Source of the DNA: Porphyromonadaceae bacterium
Lineage (GTDB): Bacteria; Bacteroidota; Bacteroidia; Bacteroidales; Dysgonomonadaceae
NCBI GenBank assembly: GCA_022840285.1
Contig: JALHIE010000101.1
Coordinates: 1 to 5,789, forward strand
Length of the DNA: 5,789 nt
Direction: 5' to 3'
The notes beneath the pieces were generated by a model. The model saw only the letters and a program-made list of their open reading frames with translations, searched no databases and was not told the DNA's origin. Numbering within the stretch: the first letter of the stretch is position 1; each line of letters begins with the position of its first letter. Both the position numbers and the translations under genes were made by a program. Shown here piece after piece: positions 1 to 5,382 of this stretch.

Positions 1-80
1 GAGGGGGCTTGCTTTTAGAAACTCACGAAAAACAGTGCGCAAAGCCACTGAATTGGTGTCAAAAATTTAATTTACCGGTT
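1..80. other. Left-edge non-coding stretch
   Basis: I see no gene here. The stretch lies beyond the truncated 3' end of the IS91-type transposase remnant (minus strand). At its right edge, overlapping the remnant's stop, is TTACCGG repeated twice in 16 bases (73-87), which also forms a small inverted repeat CCGGT-ttt-ACCGG. It may be flanking DNA or the residue of another element that cut off the transposase. Confidence 0.4.
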
Positions 81-727
81 TTACCGGACAACAATGATTA
101 ATATATACAGTTCGCGCAAAGCTCTTTTGAGGCTGTCCAGGAACTTAGATTTAAACGCACTGCTCATCTGATGAACAGGATAAAAGAACTTCCTCCCATG
201 ACCGATGTTTTTCCATCGGCCATCCAGGGAGTAGCCGACAGCCGGAACGAGACAATGGATATGCGGATGTAGTGAGAGGTTCTGTCCCCAAGTATGGAGC
301 ACGGCTATAGCTCCGGTCCCGACACCATGGTGCGAGTATCCAAAACTGTTCAGGGTGTGCCATACGGCCGAAAATAGCAGGTTGTAGAACATCCTTCCAT
401 TATGCAGGCAAAGGACATTTAAATGGTCGGGCACAGTGAAAACGACATGATAATGCCTCACGGGCAGAGTGCCTTGCACCAGCCCGTCAATCCGGAAGGC
501 TTGTCTGGCTGCCTGGCATTTTGGACAATGCCTGTCGCCCCTGTCGCCACAACTGTTATAGCTATAACGAATCGTGCCGCAGTTGTCACACGCCTCCTCA
601 TGTCCGCCAAGAGCGGCGGTTCTACATTAGCAAACACCTTTTCTTGAAGCGGAGTAAGCGTTCCACGGTCCTGCAGCGAAGGAGCAAACCGACGAACCAC
701 ATCGGGCAGTTCAAACCTTGTTCTCAT
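81..727 (-). pseudogene. IS91-type HUH (Y2) transposase, truncated and frameshifted
   Basis: This is the remnant of a rolling-circle transposase of the IS91 type. The first frame begins at ATG 727 and carries the N-terminus up to FANVE (about 620). The homologous reading then moves to another frame beginning AALGGHEEACDNCG, which implies a small deletion near 611-620. The second frame holds a four-cysteine zinc-binding region (CDNC...CPKC), the segment PVRHYHVVFTVPDHL, and the HUH metal-binding motif within LHPHIHCLVP (about 250-272). A 9-bp tandem duplication (CCTGTCGCC at 531-539 and 540-548) puts an extra Gly-Asp-Arg into the zinc-binding region. Family resemblance stops near codon KRALREL (about 107), and the frame ends at 81, so the catalytic Y-x3-Y part is missing. 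The 5' end overlaps the stop of the upstream integrase remnant at ATGA (724-727), which fits an original coupled operon. The gene must be inactive. Family assignment is confident from motifs; the exact subgroup is not. Confidence 0.85.
531..548. repeat. 9-bp tandem duplication in the transposase zinc-binding region
   Basis: CCTGTCGCC occurs twice head to tail. On the coding (minus) strand it reads Gly-Asp-Arg-Gly-Asp-Arg between the two cysteine pairs, where relatives as I know them have a single copy (NSCG-x-RHCPKC). It is a length change inside an already broken gene. Confidence 0.7.
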
Positions 728-1660
728 TTTGTGGTGAAGTTGTACAGGGAATCGAGTGGACTGTGTGTTTTAATGAGTGGACATTGAGCTACGTGAAGGT
801 AAATCATGGTGGTGGTGATATCGGCATGGCCGAGCAGCTCTTTCAGGGTAACGATGTTCAGTCCCTGTTCAAGCAGGTGAGTGGCATACGAGTGCCGCAG
901 TGAATGAAGGTTTGCCTCTTTTGTGATGGGATGTCTTTTTGAGGTTCTCACGCATCACCCGGGAGAGCCCGCGCACGCTGTATCGACCGTCAGGTTCTTT
1001 TCCGTTGAACAACTAGACATGCGGGTTTTCGGCTTTGAGGTACTTTTTTAGACCAATAGCCATGCTGTCAGCCAATGGAACAACACGATCTTTCTTGTAC
1101 TTGCTCTGGCGGATATGAATGGTTTTGCGCTCAAAGTCGATATCGGAGATCTTCAGGTTAATCACCTCCTGGCCTCTCAATCCGGCAGAATAAATCAATG
1201 TGAGCACTATCCGTTGTTTGAGCAGCGTGGGTGCCGCAAACAACTCTTTCAGCTCTCGCCGGTTCAGTATCACCGGCAGCTTCGAATCTTTTTTAAGTGA
1301 TGGCAGAGCGATGGCTTCACGGTTCATACCCGACAAGCAATAGTAATAGCGCAGCCCGTACACCATATGCTTAAAACTGCTTCGCAAGGGCGATCGGGGA
1401 TCACGCGCCAACGCAGCCAGGTATTCATTGATCTCTTCGGGATCAATCTTCTCGGGAAGCTTGCCAAAATGAATGACAAAAAGGGCAATCCGGCGGATGT
1501 AGTTTTGTAAGGTACTCCGACTCTGCCCCCGTAACGTGACCTGTTGTTCCAGTTTGTGGACAACCATCTTAAACTCGGGAACAAGCACAATGGCCTGCTC
1601 GACAAAAGTAAAACCTGATTTCTTTCTCATAATCGGACATTTTTTGTGGTGAAAAATCAT
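724..1660 (-). pseudogene. Tyrosine recombinase/integrase, IS91-associated, broken by TAG and a frameshift
   Basis: This was a site-specific integrase of the phage-integrase (tyrosine recombinase) family, of the type that sits directly upstream of IS91-type transposases in Bacteroidota. The N-terminal SAM-like DNA-binding domain spans about residues 32-110 (numbering from 1660). The catalytic domain follows, with the first Arg in SAGLRGQEV (R162), a candidate active-site Lys in RQSKYKK, then LHSLRH (His and Arg of the HxxR box), LLGHADI (second His) and the nucleophile in MIYLHV. Two lesions break it. A TAG sits at 1013-1015, where the conserved reading would be a Trp (NPHV-stop-LFNGKE). A frameshift lies near 925-945, moving the reading from MRENLKKT into PITKEANLH, consistent with one extra base. 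The start is uncertain: ATG at 1630 (MRKKSGF) looks as likely as 1660, and neither has a clear ribosome binding site. All catalytic residues survive, so decay looks recent. Confidence 0.88.
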
Positions 1661-1730
1661 CGAATATATAAAGAATCAGGTACTTTTGTTAAAAGATACC
1701 CGTGAATACGGGTTTAGTTCAACATGCGGC
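1661..1730. other. Junction between integrase 5' flank and IS66 remnant, with hairpin
   Basis: This is non-coding. It contains a perfect inverted repeat ACCCGTGAATACGGGT (1698-1713, 6-bp arms, 4-nt loop). On the minus strand the sequence TATCTTTT (1698-1691) resembles the Bacteroidota -7 box TAnnTTTG with one mismatch, and it is placed so that it could have driven the integrase. IS66 homology starts to its right at about 1731, so an element boundary lies in or near this stretch. Confidence 0.4.
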
Positions 1731-2054
1731 ATGAAAAATTACCTGCTGGATGGAAGACTGAAACTCGACAACAACCTGGCTGAAAATGCCATCCGACCCA
1801 TTGCCCTGTCTCGAAAGAACTCATGTTCTGTGAAAACCACGAGATAGCCGGGAACACGGCCATAATCTGCTCCTGTTTACAGCTCCTTGTTGACCTCATA
1901 CAAGGCGCAGAGGGTGAACCCGGGGAAGTGGCTCATCGATGTTGTAGGCAAGATGCCTTATTACCAGAAGCCGGGGAATGATAAAAACCAGAAGAAGCTC
2001 TTGCTTAATTACTGGGAAAAGGAGGAAACTGGCGAATCTCCAGTGAAAATCTAA
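1731..2054 (+). pseudogene. IS66-family TnpC transposase, C-terminal remnant
   Basis: Only about the last 105 residues of an IS66 transposase (normally around 500) remain. The reading begins at KNYLLDGRLKLDNNLAENAI, containing the conserved DNNLAEN...IRP block with the catalytic Glu of the DDE domain. After SRKN (about 1820) homology moves one frame over to FCENHEIAGNTA (1826-1860). It returns to the first frame at YSSLLTSYKAQRVNPGKWL (from 1878), which matches the short IS66 C-terminal domain, and ends at TAA 2052-2054. Read straight through, the first frame has in-frame stops in the middle, so it makes no intact protein. The upstream part of the gene and the IS66 accessory ORFs are absent, so it was cut off at about 1720-1731. 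Family assignment rests on the DNNLAENAIRP and NPGKWLIDV blocks. Confidence 0.85.
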
Positions 2055-2101
2055 TAATGCTCTAATAATACCTATTGGCACTCTAATAATACTCTAACAA
2101 T
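2050..2101. repeat. Short TCTAATAAT direct repeats
   Basis: TCTAATAAT occurs at 2050-2058, 2061-2069 and 2082-2090, with a variant TCTAACAAT at 2093-2101. The spacing is 11, 21 and 11 bp, as if one degenerate unit lies at about 2071-2081. The array starts at the stop codon of the IS66 remnant. It could be low-complexity expansion, part of an element end, or a protein-binding array; the sequence alone does not decide. Confidence 0.6.
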
Positions 2102-2190
2102 TTACTGGAGCTCCCGCAGTTGTAGACATGAATAATCAGATCAAATCTGTGAGTGCATATACTCCGGAATAATCAAGAGGTACTTGCTGG

Positions 2191-2396
2191 GGTACTTACA
2201 AAAAGAGTGTCCATCAAGGTAAAAATGCAAAGCTATTCAGGGAAATCAAGGGCATTAAACAAGAAGTAATTGACATTGAATTGAATATTACCCAACAAGC
2301 TGTATCCCAATTGGAAAACATCGAGAACTTGATGAAGAGACAACAATAGGAGTATACACCAAAGTTGTGAGAATCGACGAATACTTTATCCAGAAT
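2191..2396 (+). pseudogene. XRE-type helix-turn-helix regulator remnant
   Basis: The frame from 2191 to the TAG at 2347-2349 contains HQGKNAKLFREIKGIKQEV followed by ITQQAVSQLENIE. This has the layout of a Cro/C1-type helix-turn-helix: a first helix with LFREIKGI, then KQEVIDIELNI, then the recognition helix TQQAVSQLEN. No ATG, GTG or TTG start lies upstream before an in-frame stop at 2170-2172, so the 5' end is lost or mutated. Near 2330 the frame beginning LDEETTIGVYTKV continues open into the next remnant, suggesting a one-base shift at that point. Such proteins are DNA-binding repressors or antitoxins. Here the gene is dead, and its only value is as a marker of an older accessory locus. 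It is moderately sure as an HTH and not assignable further. Confidence 0.6.
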
Positions 2397-2582
2397 ATGG
2401 AACAACACGGAGAAATAATACTTTATCAACCGGATGAAACGGCAAAACTTGAAGTACGCCTGGAAGATGAGACGGTTTAGCTTACGCGGGCACAAATGGG
2501 TGAGCTTTTTCAGCATGAAAGAACTGTCATCAACAAACACATCAATAAAATATACTCATGGAAGAAAACTCATAACTTTTAA
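2397..2582 (+). pseudogene. RhuM-like protein, N-terminal fragment with nonsense codon
   Basis: From ATG 2397 the reading MEQHGEIILYQPDETAKLEV continues with RLEDETV, then a TAG at 2478-2480, then LTRAQMGELFQHERTVINKH. This matches what I know of the start of RhuM-family proteins (ILYQ...LEVRLEDETVWLTQ.Q..ELF...R..I..HI), where the stop replaces the conserved Trp. Resemblance fades after HINKIY (about 2555), and the frame stops at 2580-2582. Full-length members are over 300 residues, so nearly all of the protein is missing. RhuM genes are frequent near restriction and other defence genes in Bacteroidota; their molecular role is poorly understood. The break near 2555-2580 coincides with the change to the A+T-rich segment holding the DUF262-HEPN pair, so that segment's left boundary probably lies here. 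Confidence 0.7.
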
Positions 2583-2807
2583 ACAATACCGTTGTTTTAT
2601 CCAAATAATTGTTATATTTGCAATTAAAATACTGCATACCTATGCAACACACTTTTTTTCACCATTATTTATCCAGATTCTACAAACCTTCGTAAATAAT
2701 CCCAATTGCGCATGAAGATATACGAATGTTATAAATTTAGCATTTAGGGGAGAAGGATATTGATTGGGTGAAAAACACGTTGACTAATATTTAAAAGCAA
2801 CTACACT
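2583..2807. other. A+T-rich leader upstream of the DUF262 gene
   Basis: There is no convincing gene in these 225 bases; the longest start-to-stop reading on the plus strand that is not a shadow is 17 codons (ATG 2642). It carries a candidate promoter (2613-2620) and a small inverted repeat TGCAT-acct-ATGCA (2633-2646) just downstream of it, which could act as an operator. Close to the DUF262 start there is no Shine-Dalgarno sequence (AAAAGCAACTACACT precedes ATG), as is common in Bacteroidota. A purine run GGGGAGAAGGA at 2747-2757 is too far upstream to serve this start. Confidence 0.5.
2592..2620 (+). promoter_or_regulatory. Candidate Bacteroidota-type promoter for the DUF262-HEPN pair
   Basis: TATATTTG (2613-2620) fits the Bacteroidota -7 box TAnnTTTG exactly, and TTG at 2592-2594 lies 18 bp upstream, near the spacing expected for the -33 element. 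Transcription would start at about 2627, giving a leader of roughly 180 nt before the DUF262 ATG. A weaker TAAATTTA box at 2732-2739 is an alternative nearer the gene. Confidence 0.35.
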
Positions 2808-3902
2808 ATGAACAATAAATCAACACTTTTAGCAAATAGAATTTTTCCTGATAACAACGAATTTGAAGTTGAGGTTTTGAATATTCCTGCAGAAAAAAGA
2901 AAGCTAATTACTGAAACTTACGACTTTACTGTTTCTACAATTAACGACTATATTAATAACGAACATATAGTAATACCTAATTTTCAAAGAGGCTATGTAT
3001 GGAATAGAACACAAGCATCAAGACTTATTGAATCTTTAATTATTCAATGCCCTATTCCAGTAATTTATTTAAGTCAAAATGGTGATGAAACGCTTTCCGT
3101 TATTGACGGAAATCAAAGATTGACAAGTATAAGTTTATTCCTAAATAATGGATTCCCATTAACAGGCTTATCAACTTACCCCGAATTAGACGGATTAACA
3201 TTTAGTGAATTAGACCCAAGATTTCAAAGACATATTATTAACAGGACTATTCGGTGTATAGCTATTTTAAAAGAGACACATCCTCAAATTAAATTTGATG
3301 TTTTTGAACGTTTGAATACCGGCTCTGTGAGACTAAATCCACAAGAATTAAGACACGGAATCTACAATGGAACTCTTATGACTAAAATTGAAGAATTAGC
3401 AAAATCTTCAATTTTTAAGAAATTAACTTCTACAGGCAATGACAATAGAATGAAAGGGGACGAACTTATTCTAAGATATTTCACTTTAGTAGAAAGATAC
3501 GCTGAATATGTAAAGCCGATGTCTGTTTTTTTAAATAAATACGCAGAGGACAACCGTTTTATGCCAGAAAATCAAGTCAAAGATTTGGCAAACAATTTTA
3601 CTTCTAACTTGAATAAGTGTCATCTTTTATATGGCGACTTTGCGTTTAAAACATTTGACGAAAATCGAAAAAGACTTAAAGCTAACACTGCTTTGTATGA
3701 AGCTCAAATGTTATCAATGAATACTGTTAACCCAACATTACAGCAAATAAAAGCCATAAATAAAACAGAAGTAATTAATAAACTTGAACTTCTTTTACAA
3801 AACGTTGACTTTTACAATACCATTACAAAAGCAACAACAGACAAAAATGTAATAACCAAACGCATTACGGATTACACTGAATTTCTTCAAACAATATTTT
3901 AG
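2808..3902 (+). CDS. DUF262-domain protein (ParB/GmrSD-N-like), probable defence NTPase
   Basis: The 364-residue protein opens with a DUF262 domain. Key blocks are IPNFQRGYVW (56-65), the ParB-like DGNQR signature (100-104) with RLTSISLFL after it, and FDVFERLNTGSVRLNPQELR (163-182). DUF262 is the nucleotide-dependent half of the anti-phage protein GmrSD and occurs in SspE. In the families I know, the DGxQR region acts in nucleotide binding or hydrolysis and senses modified DNA or phage. Residues after about 210 look mostly helical and show no HNH nuclease signature of the DUF1524 half that GmrSD-type proteins carry, so this looks like a stand-alone DUF262 protein. There is no signal peptide or membrane segment; it is expected to be cytosolic. 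The start at ATG 2808 is chosen because it is the first ATG of the open frame and places DUF262 normally. The stop TAG lies 2 nt before the HEPN gene, so both are co-transcribed. It is A+T-rich compared with the flanking insertion sequences. The family is clear; the role in defence is inferred. Confidence 0.88.
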   Translation: MNNKSTLLANRIFPDNNEFEVEVLNIPAEKRKLITETYDFTVSTINDYINNEHIVIPNFQRGYVWNRTQASRLIESLIIQCPIPVIYLSQNGDETLSVIDGNQRLTSISLFLNNGFPLTGLSTYPELDGLTFSELDPRFQRHIINRTIRCIAILKETHPQIKFDVFERLNTGSVRLNPQELRHGIYNGTLMTKIEELAKSSIFKKLTSTGNDNRMKGDELILRYFTLVERYAEYVKPMSVFLNKYAEDNRFMPENQVKDLANNFTSNLNKCHLLYGDFAFKTFDENRKRLKANTALYEAQMLSMNTVNPTLQQIKAINKTEVINKLELLLQNVDFYNTITKATTDKNVITKRITDYTEFLQTIF

Positions 3903-3904
3903 TT

Positions 3905-4600
3905 ATGTCATACTCAAAAAGTAGAGCACGAAGAGATTTTGAAACAGAATCTAATAAATTACTAAAACTAGCTAAGAAGATTTCTTATAAATCATCACCG
4001 CTAACTTATGACCATAAGCAATTAATAAATCAATCTTGTATTTTTCTACTTTCTGCTCGTATTGAAGATTATACCAAAAATTTAATTGAAGACTTAATTT
4101 ACAGCTATCGGATAAATGGTGCAACCTTACAACAAATACCTAAAAATATTCGGACAAAAGTGTTGCTTGACAAACAAGTGAATCACTATCGAACTTATTA
4201 CAATAGCTCTGACGAGAAAGTGTTACTAAAAAATATTGCAATAGACAATTCATTTTATCAACTTCTTGATGACACAATTGCTTTCTCAACACAAGTTCAC
4301 CCTTCAAATATCATAGGAACAAACAAATATCCTTCAATTAAGAATTTGAAAATACTATATAATCGACTAGGTATAAAGGATATTATAAATGAATTACATC
4401 GTAAGGCAAAAAAAAACATCTCAACTGCAATTGAATCATTTTTAAGTTTAAGAGAATCCATAGCTCATCAAGGAGCTCCAACAATTACATTTAATGACGT
4501 TGAAAGACATTTTAAAAACATAAACGAAGCAATTAACTATTTAGACAGAGTTGTATATTCACATATAAAAAAGGAATCGGGGGAAAACTATTGGACATAG
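3905..4600 (+). CDS. HEPN-domain protein (MAE_28990/MAE_18760-like), putative RNase partner of DUF262
   Basis: This 231-residue protein is soluble and largely helical. Near the N-terminus it has a segment typical of HEPN proteins of the RiboL-PSP and MAE_28990 groups (SCIFLLSARIEDYTKNLIED, about 45-64). Near the C-terminus it has LSLRESIAHQG, in which Arg183 and His188 form the R-x4-H motif that makes up the RNase active site in catalytic HEPN domains. After it, FNDVERHFKNINEAINYLDR forms the expected closing helix. In catalogues of HEPN proteins, the MAE_28990/MAE_18760 type is noted next to DUF262 genes. HEPN proteins with this motif usually cut RNA and act as toxins or abortive-infection effectors. 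The gene starts 2 nt after the DUF262 stop, with the start ATG inside TTATG, so translation is probably coupled. It ends at TAG 4598-4600. Whether it is toxic, and whether DUF262 restrains or triggers it, cannot be seen. The fold call is fairly sure; the subgroup is less so. Confidence 0.75.
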   Translation: MSYSKSRARRDFETESNKLLKLAKKISYKSSPLTYDHKQLINQSCIFLLSARIEDYTKNLIEDLIYSYRINGATLQQIPKNIRTKVLLDKQVNHYRTYYNSSDEKVLLKNIAIDNSFYQLLDDTIAFSTQVHPSNIIGTNKYPSIKNLKILYNRLGIKDIINELHRKAKKNISTAIESFLSLRESIAHQGAPTITFNDVERHFKNINEAINYLDRVVYSHIKKESGENYWT

Positions 4601-4610
4601 AAAAACATCT

Positions 4611-4627
4611 GCTAACATCAGTTTGGC
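4611..4627 (+). repeat. Imperfect inverted repeat GCTAAC-atca-GTTTGGC after the HEPN gene
   Basis: The arms pair over six positions with one bulged T and one G-T pair, around a 4-nt loop, starting 10 nt after the HEPN stop. There is no T tract behind it, so it is a poor terminator. The bulged base and the RYYYAAC/GTT-like arms recall half of an integron attC site, but no matching second half is seen. A simple chance hairpin is equally possible. Confidence 0.3.
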
Positions 4628-4630
4628 AAT

Positions 4631-5056
4631 ATGGGGGAAAGAAATGTTCTTATGAAACATTTATACAGTTGGTGCTCGGCGTTCGATCCCTACCCTAGCT
4701 TTAATGGGTACCAGAATGTCCGATACCGGGTGCAGCGGTGCGAAGGATACCCACTCCACAGTGGATGCCTCAAGGCTAATGGGAATCGCACAATCGAAGT
4801 TAACCACAGACTTTTGGAATATAAACGTAAAGCCCGTGAGAAACTGACCGCTGAAGAGGGACTTGAGCATCGCTCAAACGTCCCATAGAAACAGAAGCCG
4901 TATTCGGACAAAATGAAGTAAAACAGGGTATACAATCGATTCCGCCACTTCGGACTCGACAAGGTCACCATGAACTTTGCCTTCTTTGCCATAGCCTTCA
5001 ATATAAAAAAGAGGAGGTGTCAATTACTTAATTTTGACATACCCTTATCTTTTTGA
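4631..5056 (+). pseudogene. IS1182-type DDE transposase, C-terminal remnant with frameshifts
   Basis: The frame starting at 4631 contains YRVQRCEGYPLHSGCLKANG, then NRTIEVNHRLLEYKRKAREK and LTAEEGLEHRS. This is the cysteine-containing region and following helices of IS1182-type transposases. Homology then shifts at about 4873-4880 to RPIETEAVFGQ (from about 4878), the block with the last catalytic acidic residue. It shifts again near 4910-4925 to YNRFRHFGLDKVTMNFAFFA (from 4931) and AFNIKK, the normal C-terminus. The last frame reads to TGA 5054-5056, but family similarity ends near 5010. Only about the final 125 residues of an expected 450 or more remain. The upstream boundary near 4628-4640 directly follows the DUF262-HEPN pair, so that pair or its carrier replaced the rest of the transposase or arrived beside it. 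No function remains. Confidence 0.8.
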
Positions 5057-5233
5057 CCCTTAATAAATGATACTTAGTTGTATTTGCTAATTAAATTTAC
5101 TTAAACCATGTCGTAGGCTGCATTCAGAAGTGTAGCAATTCTTGCAATTAAGGATACAACACTTTTGACAACAATACCGCATTTGCTAAAATGGCGGAGT
5201 AAAACTGATCCTGGATGTTTAGTGTTTTTTAGT

Positions 5234-5263
5234 GACAAAAGCCGTTTTTTGTCTGCTTTTTTT
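5234..5263 (+). terminator. Candidate intrinsic terminator
   Basis: GACAAAA (5234-5240) pairs perfectly with TTTTGTC (5247-5253) around a 6-nt loop, and T7 follows at 5257-5263. The stem is A+T-rich, so strength is doubtful. It would stop plus-strand transcripts coming from the IS1182 remnant before the small gene. Confidence 0.45.
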
Positions 5264-5369
5264 ATAATTTAGCAAACTAAAATACTTTGATCTCGGCAGT
5301 GACCATTCGGTTTTTTCAGTTCTATTCCGTCACTTCCGCAAACGCCCACCCATTTGATCATAAATTAAT

Positions 5370-5374
5370 AGGAG
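5370..5374 (+). promoter_or_regulatory. Ribosome binding site fixing the start of the small gene
   Basis: AGGAG lies 8 nt before ATG 5383. It is the only clear Shine-Dalgarno match beside a start codon in the window. It decides in favour of ATG 5383 over the in-frame TTG at 5287, which would add 32 unlikely residues. Confidence 0.65.
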
Positions 5375-5382
5375 AAATAATT

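Larger units (their letters stand above)
5057..5382. other. Intergenic region between the IS1182 remnant and the small gene
   Basis: No gene is convincing here. On the minus strand, 5268 down to 5101 is open for 55 codons (containing KHPGSVLLRHFSKCGIVVK and ending LLNAAYDMV-stop) but has no ATG start and no family I recognise. On the plus strand there is a terminator-like hairpin (5234-5263). Behind it is AATACTTTG (5281-5289), which loosely resembles the Bacteroidota -7 box and could start the message for the 77-residue gene. The leader between about 5295 and 5382 can fold AGTGA (5299-5303) with CGG against CCG and TCACT (5328-5335). Confidence 0.4.

Noticed and set aside
1013..2480. UAG recoded as Trp, since two remnants show TAG at conserved Trp positions
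   Set aside because: The intact DUF262, HEPN and 77-residue genes all end in TAG, and both remnants carry other lesions, so TAG is an ordinary stop here.
2214..2540. 108-codon minus-strand open frame
   Set aside because: It lies opposite the HTH and RhuM remnants, is rich in Phe, Ser and Cys as expected from the reverse of A+T-rich coding DNA, and matches nothing I recognise.
2434..2715. 93-codon plus-strand open frame running from the RhuM fragment into the leader
   Set aside because: It is out of frame with the recognisable RhuM reading and shows no family resemblance; it is a shadow that continues by chance into A+T-rich DNA.
4690..5001. 103-codon minus-strand open frame
   Set aside because: It is the reverse complement of the IS1182 remnant, whose plus-strand readings carry the clear family motifs.
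55..5040. Shared GGTGTCAA at 55-62 and 5017-5024 as direct repeats bounding one large element
   Set aside because: Only about 8 bases agree and the flanking sequence diverges; a match of that length is expected by chance in a window this size.
5287..5382. N-terminal extension of the small protein from TTG 5287
   Set aside because: The extension is unlike the rest of the protein, begins with a rare start and lacks a ribosome binding site, whereas ATG 5383 has AGGAG at 8 nt.
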